Position numbers and translations under genes: made by a program. DNA of 19,417 bases from contig CAZMDJ010000012.1 of assembly GCA_964565165.1 (NCBI GenBank), forward strand, positions 1 through 19,417, read 5' to 3'. The stretch is from ZLKRG08 sp964565165 (GTDB taxonomy: Bacteria; Actinomycetota; Actinomycetes; Nanopelagicales; Nanopelagicaceae). Under the pieces are notes generated by a model. The model did not search any database, had not been told where the DNA came from, and worked only from the letters and a program-made list of their open reading frames with translations. This document shows, piece by piece, positions 1-7,840 of the stretch; positions within the stretch are counted from its first letter, which is position 1, and each line of letters begins with the position of its first letter.

Positions 1-25
1 ATGTGAGTTTAAGCGTCATTTCCGC

Positions 26-31
26 GATAAT
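26..31 (+). promoter_or_regulatory. Putative -10 element of a leaderless ctaE promoter
   Basis: The hexamer GATAAT ends 7 nt before the ATG at 39, and no Shine-Dalgarno sequence lies in between. This spacing would place the transcription start at or next to the start codon, giving a leaderless mRNA. The -35 region would fall at the very left edge of the window and cannot be judged. This is inferred from spacing and from the same arrangement at four other genes here. Confidence 0.45.
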
Positions 32-38
32 TCGCACC

Positions 39-662
39 ATGTCTAGCGCCACAGTGACCCATAAAGTCAATCGCCCAAATCTGGTCGCAGTCGGAACCAT
101 CGTATGGCTCTCTTCAGAGTTGATGTTCTTCGGTGCGCTCTTCGCAATGTACTTCACTACACGTGCAGTACAAGGACCAGCAGTCTGGCTCGATTCGACC
201 AAGATTCTTAATATTCCATTCGCATCTATCAACACCACAGTGTTGGTGCTCTCTTCAGTGACATGCCAGTTCGGTGTATTCGCTGCCGAGCGTTTCCAAC
301 CACGTCGTTCTGGATCATTACTTCAGATCAACAAGTGGGGAATGCGCGAGTGGTTCACACTCACATTCTTGATGGGCGCTTTCTTTATTGGTGGACAGGT
401 TTATGAATATGCATCATTAGTACAAGAAGGTTTAACACTTTCATCTAATGCATATGGTTCAGTCTTCTACCTTGCAACAGGTTTCCATGGTCTTCACGTG
501 ACCGGCGGTCTGATTGCATTCTTGCTAGTAATGATCCGTGTAGCTAAGGCGCGACGTTTCGGACATTCACAAGCGACAACTGCAATCGTGGTCTCTTACT
601 ACTGGCACTTCGTTGACGTAGTTTGGATTGCACTCTTCTCAGCGATCTATTTAATTAAGTAA
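39..662 (+). CDS. ctaE: Cytochrome c oxidase subunit III
   Basis: This is subunit III of the aa3-type cytochrome c oxidase in the cytoplasmic membrane. It supports the catalytic subunit in proton-pumping reduction of oxygen to water. The 207-residue protein has about five hydrophobic segments, which is the short actinobacterial form. The conserved patches RPNLVAVGTIVWLSSELMFF near the N terminus and GFHGLHVTGG and YYWHFVDVVW near the C terminus are diagnostic. The start at ATG 39 is preferred over a GTG at 3 because actinobacterial homologues begin with a short polar tail before the RPN motif and because a -10-like element lies just upstream. It is followed after 18 nt by qcrC, so ctaE-qcrCAB is probably one transcript. 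Confidence 0.95.
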   Translation: MSSATVTHKVNRPNLVAVGTIVWLSSELMFFGALFAMYFTTRAVQGPAVWLDSTKILNIPFASINTTVLVLSSVTCQFGVFAAERFQPRRSGSLLQINKWGMREWFTLTFLMGAFFIGGQVYEYASLVQEGLTLSSNAYGSVFYLATGFHGLHVTGGLIAFLLVMIRVAKARRFGHSQATTAIVVSYYWHFVDVVWIALFSAIYLIK

Positions 663-680
663 GAACAGGAAAAGGAAAAG

Positions 681-1472
681 ATGATTTCGCGTTTTCGTAA
701 AGCTCGTTTCGCTTCACCAGTTCTTCTACTTCTAGCGCTGGTAGCTACCGGAACCACATTTAGCGCGCTCTCTGCATCTGCTGAGAACACTGCGCAACCA
801 ACGGCCGCATCACGCTCTGCGCAGATCGAAGAAGGTAAGCAACTATTTCTTAAGGGTTGCTCTTCTTGCCATGGTCTTAACGCAGAAGGTTCAGATATCG
901 CACCATCACTAATTGGTGTTGGCGCTGCTTCAGTTGATTTCCAGGTCGGAACAGGTCGTATGCCAATGGCTGATATGTCAGTTCAAGCAATGCGTAAAAA
1001 GCCTAAATACAGCGCAGAAGAGACTGCGGCGCTTGCAGCGTTCGTTGCATCTCTAGCTCCTGGCCCAGCTATTCCAATCGATGAAGAGTTAAATTACGAA
1101 CGCGATGGCAGCGTTGCAGAAGGTGGAGAACTTTTCCGTACCAACTGCGCAATGTGTCATAACTTCGCAGCGCAAGGCGGCGCTCTAACTCAAGGTAAGT
1201 ACGCACCAACTCTTATGGGTGTTGATGAAAAGCATATTTACGAAGCGATGATTACTGGTCCTCAATCAATGCCAGTTTTCGCAGATAAAACAATTACACC
1301 TGAAGAGAAACTTTCAATCATTAAGTGGATCAAATCAGCAGAGCAAGAGAAGCAGCAAGGTGGTATTGCTCTTGGTCGCGTAGGTCCAGTTACTGAAGGT
1401 TTATTTGGATGGATCGTCGGACTTGGACTGTTAATTGGTATTGCAGTCTGGCTAGCATCGAAAGCGAGATAA
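681..1472 (+). CDS. qcrC: Cytochrome bc1 complex di-heme cytochrome c subunit
   Basis: QcrC is the membrane-anchored di-heme cytochrome c of the actinobacterial bc1 complex. It replaces cytochrome c1 plus soluble cytochrome c by passing electrons directly to the CuA site of the aa3 oxidase. The 263-residue protein has an N-terminal hydrophobic segment (about 13-33) and a C-terminal membrane anchor (about 240-259). Two heme c sites are visible, Cys60-Ser-Ser-Cys63-His64 and Cys156-Ala-Met-Cys159-His160. Likely axial methionines are Met94 or Met96 for the first heme and Met197 for the second. A purine-rich AGGAAAAGG ribosome binding site precedes the ATG. The stop is 3 nt before the qcrA start. 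Confidence 0.97.
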   Translation: MISRFRKARFASPVLLLLALVATGTTFSALSASAENTAQPTAASRSAQIEEGKQLFLKGCSSCHGLNAEGSDIAPSLIGVGAASVDFQVGTGRMPMADMSVQAMRKKPKYSAEETAALAAFVASLAPGPAIPIDEELNYERDGSVAEGGELFRTNCAMCHNFAAQGGALTQGKYAPTLMGVDEKHIYEAMITGPQSMPVFADKTITPEEKLSIIKWIKSAEQEKQQGGIALGRVGPVTEGLFGWIVGLGLLIGIAVWLASKAR

Positions 1473-1475
1473 CAC

Positions 1476-2471
1476 TTGTCTAAGGAATTAAATCCAATCG
1501 AAAATCCTGGACTACCAGAGCACGTTCATCGTCGCACTGATTTAGATCCAGTCGCTGAGAAGCGTGCAGAGCGTCAGGTCGCTTCCCTATTTGCACTCTC
1601 TGCAATTAGCACAATCGGATTTATCGGAACATATGTTTTCGTAAAGTCAGATAAGTACACATTCATTCCAATTCTTGGAGAGATGAATGTTCAGCAATTA
1701 CTACTTGGTTTATTTATGGCCGGTGGATTCTTATTTATCGGAATTGGTGCAATCGCTTGGGCGCGTCAGTTGATGCCAGATTCAGAAGTAATTGCACATC
1801 GCCATGAATTGCGTTCTGCAGATGAAGATCGCAAAGCTTTTGTTGAAACCGTAAAGGTTCAAGGCGCATCTGCTGGTATTGGCCGTCGACCACTTATCAA
1901 GCGCACGCTTGGTGCAGCGCTTGGTTTAGTTGGTCTTGGCCCAGTATTTCTACTTCGCGATTTAGGCCCACTTCCAAAGAAGGAACTTGAAACCACTTCT
2001 TGGAAAGCTGGTACACGCCTAGTTACAGATCCAGGCGATCGTCCAATTAAGGTATCTGATCTAGAAGTTGGCGCAGTTGTTCAGACGATGCCAGAACTAG
2101 CTCCTGGTGAAGAGCGCACTCTTAATAACACCGCAAAGGATCCAGTTCTTCTAATCCGTCTTCGTACTGAAGATTTCAATCTTGATGAAGAGCGTCTTTC
2201 ATGGACACATGAAGGAATCATCGCCTTCTCAAAGATCTGTTCACATATGGGTTGCGCAGTAGCGTTATACGAACAGCAGACACATCACTTGCTCTGCCCA
2301 TGTCATCAATCAACATTCGATGTAACTCGCGCAGCGAAAGTTATCTTCGGTCCAGCTGCTCGCCCACTTCCACAGTTGGCGATTACAGTTGATGCAGAAG
2401 GTTATTTAGTTGCAAAGCAACCATTCACCGAACCAGTCGGACCTAGCTTCTGGGAGCGTAATAGCCAATGA
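1476..2471 (+). CDS. qcrA: Cytochrome bc1 complex Rieske iron-sulfur subunit
   Basis: QcrA carries the high-potential [2Fe-2S] centre that takes electrons from menaquinol at the Qo site and hands them to QcrC. The cluster ligands are visible as Cys255-Ser-His257 and Cys274-Pro-Cys276-His277, with Cys260 and Cys276 as the usual disulfide pair. Two hydrophobic segments (about 37-56 and 74-95) precede a twin-arginine pair (137-138) and a third segment (about 145-161). This matches the actinobacterial three-helix QcrA, whose last helix is Tat-inserted. The start is TTG 1476: no ATG or GTG gives a full-length N terminus, and the encoded PGLPEHVHRRTDLD segment fits the family. The stop overlaps the qcrB start as ATGA. 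Confidence 0.96.
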   Translation: MSKELNPIENPGLPEHVHRRTDLDPVAEKRAERQVASLFALSAISTIGFIGTYVFVKSDKYTFIPILGEMNVQQLLLGLFMAGGFLFIGIGAIAWARQLMPDSEVIAHRHELRSADEDRKAFVETVKVQGASAGIGRRPLIKRTLGAALGLVGLGPVFLLRDLGPLPKKELETTSWKAGTRLVTDPGDRPIKVSDLEVGAVVQTMPELAPGEERTLNNTAKDPVLLIRLRTEDFNLDEERLSWTHEGIIAFSKICSHMGCAVALYEQQTHHLLCPCHQSTFDVTRAAKVIFGPAARPLPQLAITVDAEGYLVAKQPFTEPVGPSFWERNSQ

Positions 2472-4054
2472 GCCTAAAAGAGACAGTACCTGCAGCAGTC
2501 GCTAACTATGTCGACGAGCGCACTGGAGCCGCGAAATGGTTAAAGAAGAATTTAACTAAGGTCTTCCCAGACCATTGGTCATTCCTTCTTGGTGAAATCG
2601 TTCTTTACTCTTTCATCATTCTTCTAGCGACCGGAACATTCCTAACATTCTGGTTTGATCCTTCATCAAAGGAAGTTATTTATAACGGCGCTTACGAACC
2701 TCTAAAGGGTTTGAAGATGTCTGCTGCATACGAATCAACACTGCACCTCTCATTTGATGTGCGCGGTGGTTTGCTAATGCGCCAGATTCACCACTGGGCA
2801 GCGATCATTTTCATGGCAGCGATGATTATTCACTTACTCCGCGTTTACTTCACCGGTGCATTCCGTAAGCCACGTGAATTTAACTGGGTAATTGGAATTG
2901 GACTTCTAACACTTGGAATCATCGAAGGTTTCTTGGGTTACTCACTTCCTGATGATCTACTTTCAGGAACCGGTATCCGCATTACTGAAGCAATCATTCA
3001 AGCTTTCCCTGTTGTTGGTAGCTACCTTGCATTCTTTGTATTCGGTGGCGGCTTCCCAGGCGAGGCATTCATTCCACGTATTTATACAGTGCACGTTCTT
3101 CTGCTGCCAGGAATTTTCTTAGCGTTGATTACTGCGCACTTAATGTTGGTTTGGTACCAGAAGCACACTCAATATCCAGGTCCAGGACGAACAGAGAAGA
3201 ATGTTGTTGGATATCCACTAATGCCGATTTACATGGCAAAGGCTGGCGGATTCTTCTTCGTTGTATTCGGAGTAATTGCTCTACTTGGTGCGATCGCATC
3301 TATTAACCCAGTCTGGCTATACGGTCCATATACACCTGGCCAGATCTCTGCAGGTTCGCAACCTGACTTCTATATGGGTTGGATTGATGGACTTGTTCGC
3401 ATGGCTCCTCCACTTGAGACACATGCATTTGGCCACACAATCTCTTGGAATATCTTGCTTCCAGGTTTGATTATTCCTGGTTTGGTCTTTACGCCAATGG
3501 CGCTCTATCCATGGATTGAAAGTTGGATTACTGGCGATAAGCGCGAACATCACCTATTGGATCGTCCACGAAATGTGCCAAACCGCACCGCTATTGGCGC
3601 AGCGGTAATGATGTTCTTCTTCGTTGCACTACTAAATGGTGGTAACGACTTAATTGCAACACACTTTGATTCATCAATTAACCACATCATGTGGTTTGCA
3701 CGAATTGGAATCATTGTTCTACCGATCATTACCTTCTTCATCACAAAGCGAATCTGCCTCTCACTTCAACGTGCAGATCGCGATCTAGTCCTACATGGTC
3801 GCGAAACAGGTCGCTTGGTACGTCTACCTCATGGTGAATTCGTAGAAGTTCATGAGCCACTCTCCAAGGAGAAGCTATGGACCCTTACTTCGCACGAACA
3901 GCGAGGTGCACTTGAAGTCCCTGAGGTAGATGCAAATGGCGTAGCTCGCCCTGGCAAGTTGAAGTCAAAACTTCGTGCCAGCTGGTCTGCAGCTAATGCA
4001 GTTCAGATTGCAAAGCCTACAGTCAAGGAATTGGAAGACGGTTCACACCACTAA
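2468..4054 (+). CDS. qcrB: Cytochrome bc1 complex cytochrome b subunit
   Basis: QcrB is the di-heme cytochrome b that oxidises menaquinol and drives the Q cycle. The heme ligand pairs are visible in two helices: His108/His109 with His122 in the RQIHHWAA...HLLR segment, and His209 with His224 further on. The Qo-site motif appears as QPDFY (298-302), the actinobacterial variant of PEWY. At 528 residues it is long because of the actinobacterial hydrophilic C-terminal extension (about 430-528), which is rich in charged residues. It is translationally coupled to qcrA by a 4-nt ATGA overlap. A strong terminator begins 15 nt after the stop codon. Confidence 0.97.
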   Translation: MSLKETVPAAVANYVDERTGAAKWLKKNLTKVFPDHWSFLLGEIVLYSFIILLATGTFLTFWFDPSSKEVIYNGAYEPLKGLKMSAAYESTLHLSFDVRGGLLMRQIHHWAAIIFMAAMIIHLLRVYFTGAFRKPREFNWVIGIGLLTLGIIEGFLGYSLPDDLLSGTGIRITEAIIQAFPVVGSYLAFFVFGGGFPGEAFIPRIYTVHVLLLPGIFLALITAHLMLVWYQKHTQYPGPGRTEKNVVGYPLMPIYMAKAGGFFFVVFGVIALLGAIASINPVWLYGPYTPGQISAGSQPDFYMGWIDGLVRMAPPLETHAFGHTISWNILLPGLIIPGLVFTPMALYPWIESWITGDKREHHLLDRPRNVPNRTAIGAAVMMFFFVALLNGGNDLIATHFDSSINHIMWFARIGIIVLPIITFFITKRICLSLQRADRDLVLHGRETGRLVRLPHGEFVEVHEPLSKEKLWTLTSHEQRGALEVPEVDANGVARPGKLKSKLRASWSAANAVQIAKPTVKELEDGSHH

Positions 4055-4068
4055 CCAATTTAGTTTTA

Positions 4069-4108
4069 CTAAAAACCTCTTGGTCGAAATCGATCAGGAG
4101 GTTTTTAG
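4069..4108. terminator. Bidirectional intrinsic terminator between qcrB and uppP
   Basis: An 11-bp perfect stem pairs CTAAAAACCTC (4069-4079) with GAGGTTTTTAG (4098-4108). The loop region pairs further, TGGTCG with CGATCA including one G-T wobble. The AT-rich arm ends supply a T-run in either direction, so the hairpin can end both the + strand qcrB transcript and the - strand oxidase/uppP transcript. The uppP stop codon (4105-4107) lies inside the stem. Confidence 0.9.
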
Positions 4109-4983
4109 TTTAAGAAGTTAGTTGCCACTCCAATAATAACTGCGCTACCCAATATCACTCGATAGATTACAAATGGACGGTAGCTATTTGTGGAAATAAA
4201 TTTCATCAACCAAGCGATAACCGCATAGCCAACAAAGAAAGCAATGGCTGTTGCAAGGAAAGTCTCTGGCAACGAGTAAATTTCAGTTCCTGGGTCTTTT
4301 ATAGTTTGGTACAACTCATATAGACCAGAACCTAGTACCGCAGGCACTGCCAGAAGAAACGAAAACTTAGTTGCGGCACTTCGGTTGTATCCAAGTAATC
4401 GACCAACCGCAATGGTCGCACCCGATCTTGAAACTCCCGGAATTAAAGCTAGCGATTGACCAAGACCTAACAGTAAAACCTCTTTGATGTTTAAGTTCTT
4501 AATCGCTTTGCCACTATCCCCCACATAATCGGCAAATCCGAGAATAAGTCCAAAAATAATGATCATCGCTCCGACAAGAGCCAGGGATCTGAAAGTAGTT
4601 TTAATCGAATCTTGCAGTAAAAATCCAAGTACAAATACTGGAATAGAACCGATAATGATCATCCAACCAAGCTTGTTATCAGAGCGCTCCTCTTGGCTTA
4701 GATTTCTCTTCCTTAAGATTGAAAATCGAACCCAATTCTTTACGATTGAAAATATCTCTACGCGAAAGAAGAGAAGAACTGCAAGCTCGGTACCAATCTG
4801 TGTAATCGCCGTAAAGGCAGCTCCGGGGTCTTGAGCATTCGGCAAGAATTCACCGATGATTCGAATGTGAGCACTCGATGAGATAGGCAGAAACTCTGTA
4901 AGGCCTTGAACCAGCCCCAGAAACGCTACCTCGAAAATATTAGTGATGTGCAGCCGTTTCAGGTTGTTCGTATTCGGTAACAA
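4105..4983 (-). CDS. uppP: Undecaprenyl-diphosphatase (UppP/BacA family)
   Basis: This integral membrane enzyme removes a phosphate from undecaprenyl diphosphate, recycling the lipid carrier of cell-wall synthesis. Family motifs are clear: LVQGLTEFLPISSSAH near the N terminus with the catalytic Glu and Ser-rich segment, and PGVSRSGATIAVGR in the second half. Several hydrophobic helices span the remainder. The start is uncertain. No ATG or GTG lies in frame nearby. TTG at 4983 is used here and overlaps ctaF by 44 nt. Family length and the usual N terminus fit better with initiation near 4938, where an ATT follows the ctaF stop by one base. A further TTG lies at 5013. It is last in the ctaC-ctaD-ctaF-uppP string and ends in the shared terminator. 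Confidence 0.93.
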   Translation of the reverse strand: MLPNTNNLKRLHITNIFEVAFLGLVQGLTEFLPISSSAHIRIIGEFLPNAQDPGAAFTAITQIGTELAVLLFFRVEIFSIVKNWVRFSILRKRNLSQEERSDNKLGWMIIIGSIPVFVLGFLLQDSIKTTFRSLALVGAMIIIFGLILGFADYVGDSGKAIKNLNIKEVLLLGLGQSLALIPGVSRSGATIAVGRLLGYNRSAATKFSFLLAVPAVLGSGLYELYQTIKDPGTEIYSLPETFLATAIAFFVGYAVIAWLMKFISTNSYRPFVIYRVILGSAVIIGVATNFLN

Positions 4984-5344
4984 AACCGATAATTGAGATA
5001 ACCAAAAGACCAACAGCGATAGCGGTTAGCCACCAACCGATGATCAAGCCAAGACCAGCAAGAATTGTGAATGCTGCAACCGGGAGTGGCCACCATGAAT
5101 GTGGTGAGTAGAAACCAAGTTCGCCTGCGCCATCCGCGATCTCTGCATCTAGATTATCTTCAGGAAGAGTTACGCCGATTTTCTTCTGCGTAAACCAGAC
5201 GTAGAAACTAACAAGTAGCGCAAGAGAGGCGCTTAGGAATAAACATGCAATTCCGACTGGCTCACCGCCGATAACCCAATAGATAGAACCCATCAAAACG
5301 TAGAAGAGTCCGATTCCTCCGAAAAGTACCCAAGATGTTTTCAT
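4940..5344 (-). CDS. ctaF: Cytochrome c oxidase subunit IV, actinobacterial type
   Basis: CtaF is a small accessory subunit of the actinobacterial aa3 oxidase. The 134-residue protein has four hydrophobic segments (about 5-25, 30-50, 87-103 and 106-124). The middle loop PEDNLDAEIADGAGELGFYS followed by PHSWWP is highly characteristic of this family. The ATG start lies 2 nt after the ctaD stop, so the genes are tightly coupled. Its C terminus overlaps the extended reading frame of uppP. Confidence 0.95.
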   Translation of the reverse strand: MKTSWVLFGGIGLFYVLMGSIYWVIGGEPVGIACLFLSASLALLVSFYVWFTQKKIGVTLPEDNLDAEIADGAGELGFYSPHSWWPLPVAAFTILAGLGLIIGWWLTAIAVGLLVISIIGFVTEYEQPETAAHH

Positions 5345-5346
5345 GC

Positions 5347-7008
5347 TTAGTGCAGCCTTTCAATCGGAGCTTCTGGATGGTTAACATCCCAAGCCGGACG
5401 TTCAGAACGAATACGTGGCATTGAGAAGAAGTTATGGCGTGGTGGTGGACATGTAGTCGCCCACTCAAGTGATTGGCCATAACCCCAAGGATCATTTACC
5501 TCAACCTTTGGAGACTTGCGTGTAATCCAAACGTTGATAAACCAAGGAATCATTGAAAGCGCTAGCAAGAATGATCCGATAGTCGAGAACATATTTAAAG
5601 TTGTGAAGCCATCTGTTGAAAGGTAATCAGCATAACGACGTGGCATGCCCTTAATACCTAACCAGTGCTGCACAAGGAATGTCATGTGGAAACCGAAGAA
5701 GAGAGTCCAGAAATGAATCTTGCCAAGACGCTCGTTAAGCATCTTGCCTGTCATCTTTGGCCACCAGAAGTAGAAACCACCGAACATTGCAAAGACCACT
5801 GTTCCAAATAGAACGTAATGGAAGTGTGCAACTACGAAATATGAAGCAGAAACTGCGAAATCTAGCGGCGGTGAAGCCAAGATGATTCCGGTTAATCCAC
5901 CAAATAAGAATGTAATCAAGAATCCAACGATCCATAGCATCGGTGTATCCATTGAGATAGAACCGCGCCACATTGTTCCGATCCAGTTAAAGAATTTAAC
6001 ACCAGTTGGAACGCCGATTAGGAATGTCATGAATGAGAAGAATGGAAGTAGAACTTGTCCAGTTGCGAACAAGTGGTGCGCCCATACTGAAACAGATAAC
6101 GCAGCAATCGCAATTGTCGCTGCAATCAATCCCTTGTAACCAAAGACTGGCTTACGGCTAAATACCGGAAGGATCTCTGTTGCAACTCCGAAGAATGGAA
6201 GTGCAAGGATGTAAACCTCAGGATGTCCGAAGAACCAGAACAAGTGTTGCCATAACATCGCTCCACCATTTGCTGGATCGAAGATATGTGTTCCGAATAA
6301 ACGATCTGCTTCAAGACCTAAGAAAGCTGCAGCCAATGGAGGGAATGCAAGCAAAACCAGAATTGATGTAAGTAGAACGTTCCAAGTAAAGATGGACATA
6401 CGGAACATGGTCATACCAGGTGCACGCATTGTGAAGATGGTCGTAATGAAGTTAACGCCACCAAGAATTGTTCCAAGACCACCAAGAGCCAAACCAACGA
6501 TCCAAAGATCTCCACCAATTCCTGGTGAGTACTCTGCATTAGCAAGAGGTGCGTAAGCGGTCCAACCAAATGATGCTGCTCCACCAGGAGTGAAGAAACC
6601 TGCAGTCGCCATTGTTCCGCCGAAGAGGAATAACCAGAACGAGAACATATTTAAACGAGGGAATGCAACGTCAGCTGCGCCGATTTGTAGCGGCATGATT
6701 ACGTTTGCGAAACCAACGAACAATGGAGTTGCAAACATCAAGAGCATGATGGTTGCGTGCATAGTAAATAACTGGTTGTACTGCTCGTTTGAGAAGAATT
6801 GCAGACCTGGGCGAGCTAATTCAGCGCGTAGAAATAGCGCCATTACGCCACCGATCATGAACCATACGAATGTAGTGATTAGATACATGTAACCGATGGT
6901 CTTGTGATCAGTTGAGGTAATCCACTTTACAAATAGACGGCCCTTTGAAGTTGGCTTCAGAGGCGCGTGTGTAATTTGTGTTGCTGGTGGTTGTGCGTAA
7001 GTTGTCAT
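5347..7008 (-). CDS. ctaD: Cytochrome c oxidase subunit I (aa3 type)
   Basis: This is the catalytic heme-copper subunit that reduces oxygen and pumps protons. Visible ligands are His84 and His397 (low-spin heme a), His395 (heme a3), and His262, His311 and His312 (CuB). Tyr266 in HPEVYI is the cross-linked tyrosine. The D-channel Asp113, the gating Glu264 and the K-channel Lys338 (PTGVKFF) are all present. The 553-residue length and the C-terminal RYADYLSTDGFTTLN stretch are typical. One departure stands out: residues 385-390 read AVSASY where homologues usually carry an Asp at the position of Ala388, the Mg/Mn ligand. The ctaD ATG overlaps the ctaC stop by one base (TAATG). It lies between ctaC and ctaF in one operon. 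Confidence 0.98.
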   Translation of the reverse strand: MTTYAQPPATQITHAPLKPTSKGRLFVKWITSTDHKTIGYMYLITTFVWFMIGGVMALFLRAELARPGLQFFSNEQYNQLFTMHATIMLLMFATPLFVGFANVIMPLQIGAADVAFPRLNMFSFWLFLFGGTMATAGFFTPGGAASFGWTAYAPLANAEYSPGIGGDLWIVGLALGGLGTILGGVNFITTIFTMRAPGMTMFRMSIFTWNVLLTSILVLLAFPPLAAAFLGLEADRLFGTHIFDPANGGAMLWQHLFWFFGHPEVYILALPFFGVATEILPVFSRKPVFGYKGLIAATIAIAALSVSVWAHHLFATGQVLLPFFSFMTFLIGVPTGVKFFNWIGTMWRGSISMDTPMLWIVGFLITFLFGGLTGIILASPPLDFAVSASYFVVAHFHYVLFGTVVFAMFGGFYFWWPKMTGKMLNERLGKIHFWTLFFGFHMTFLVQHWLGIKGMPRRYADYLSTDGFTTLNMFSTIGSFLLALSMIPWFINVWITRKSPKVEVNDPWGYGQSLEWATTCPPPRHNFFSMPRIRSERPAWDVNHPEAPIERLH

Positions 7009-7757
7009 TATGCGCCTGCCTTAAGTGTCTCAACATAAGTCTTGTACTCAGCTGGAGTTACGACCTTAACTTTGAAAACCATCTGCGAGTGATTACGTCC
7101 GCAGAGAATGTTGCATCGTCCTGGGAATTCGCCCAACTTATTTGCGGTGAATTCGAGGTGGTTATGTACGCCAGGAAGATTTTCGATTTGAATCATGAAA
7201 GCTGGAATCCAGAATCCATGAACAACATCGTTTGAGTAAATTTCAAATGCAACGCGCTCCCCTTGTGGCAATACAAGTGTTGGAGGTTGCGCAGGAGTTC
7301 CGGTTACAACAGCTTTTGCGCCACCATCACGATGACCGAACTGCCAAGACCACTGAATACCTGTTACATCAATTGTGTGCATAACCTTTGTAGGTTCTTT
7401 TGCAGTAATTGTTGCTTCGTCGCGTGCAGTGAAATAGAAGAGAACTGCAACGATGATAAATGGAATAACTGTGTAAGCAACTTCAACTGGAACGTTGTAC
7501 TGAGTCTGCTTTGGATATTGTGGATCGCCCTCTTTACGGCGGTGACGTAGTACCGGCCAGAGAATCAGAATTGCGGTAAAGATTCCGACAACTGCAGCAG
7601 CGAGCCAAGCTCCGCGCCATAGATGCCAAGATGTTTCATTAACGCTAGTGGTATCGGATTCGTATCCATAAACCGAACCATCTTTACAGCCGGTTAAGAC
7701 CAATGCGCTGAGGGCAAACACACCTGCGAGCAGCGCTTTCTTAGAGCGAAATTGCAT
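7008..7757 (-). CDS. ctaC: Cytochrome c oxidase subunit II, CuA-binding lipoprotein
   Basis: CtaC accepts electrons at a binuclear CuA centre from the di-heme QcrC and passes them to heme a in CtaD. From ATG 7757 it has 249 residues. A lipobox Leu21-Thr-Gly-Cys24 indicates a lipoprotein signal. Two membrane helices (about 50-70 and 93-111) precede the cupredoxin domain. CuA ligands are His180, Cys215, Cys219, His223 and Met226. The residue between the cysteines that is normally Glu, whose carbonyl binds copper and whose side chain binds Mg, is Leu218 here (GRCNILCG). ATG 7757 is chosen over TTG 7763 because a -10-like TAAGAT ends 6 nt before it and would place the transcript start at the ATG. 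Confidence 0.97.
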   Translation of the reverse strand: MQFRSKKALLAGVFALSALVLTGCKDGSVYGYESDTTSVNETSWHLWRGAWLAAAVVGIFTAILILWPVLRHRRKEGDPQYPKQTQYNVPVEVAYTVIPFIIVAVLFYFTARDEATITAKEPTKVMHTIDVTGIQWSWQFGHRDGGAKAVVTGTPAQPPTLVLPQGERVAFEIYSNDVVHGFWIPAFMIQIENLPGVHNHLEFTANKLGEFPGRCNILCGRNHSQMVFKVKVVTPAEYKTYVETLKAGA

Positions 7758-7763
7758 GGGCAA

Positions 7764-7769
7764 ATCTTA
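7764..7769 (-). promoter_or_regulatory. Putative -10 element of a leaderless ctaC promoter
   Basis: On the minus strand TAAGAT is followed by 6 nt and then the ctaC ATG at 7757. It matches the TANNNT actinobacterial -10 consensus, and there is no Shine-Dalgarno. The identical hexamer with identical spacing precedes pepA. It would be the operon promoter for ctaC-ctaD-ctaF-uppP. Confidence 0.5.
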
Positions 7770-7840
7770 GTGTTAAGCGTAAAAAAGGCTGAATTCCCGC
7801 GTGGTGCGGTCACTCACAGATTTGGCTTGAGATTTAGCGA

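Noticed and set aside
1476..1478. TTG start of qcrA as a sign of a broken gene
   Set aside because: TTG is a normal alternative start, sits 3 nt after the qcrC stop, and gives an N terminus that matches actinobacterial QcrA, so the gene looks intact.
4559..4834. A 91-codon plus-strand frame inside uppP
   Set aside because: It is fully antisense to a well-conserved membrane protein gene and has no domain, ribosome binding site or sensible composition. The same holds for the other frames antisense to ctaD, gcvT, pepA and lpdA.
7797..7809. CCGC-GTGGT-GCGG mini-hairpin between erpA and ctaC
   Set aside because: It has only four base pairs, and the nearest T-run on the minus strand is about ten bases away, so a terminator for erpA cannot be supported.
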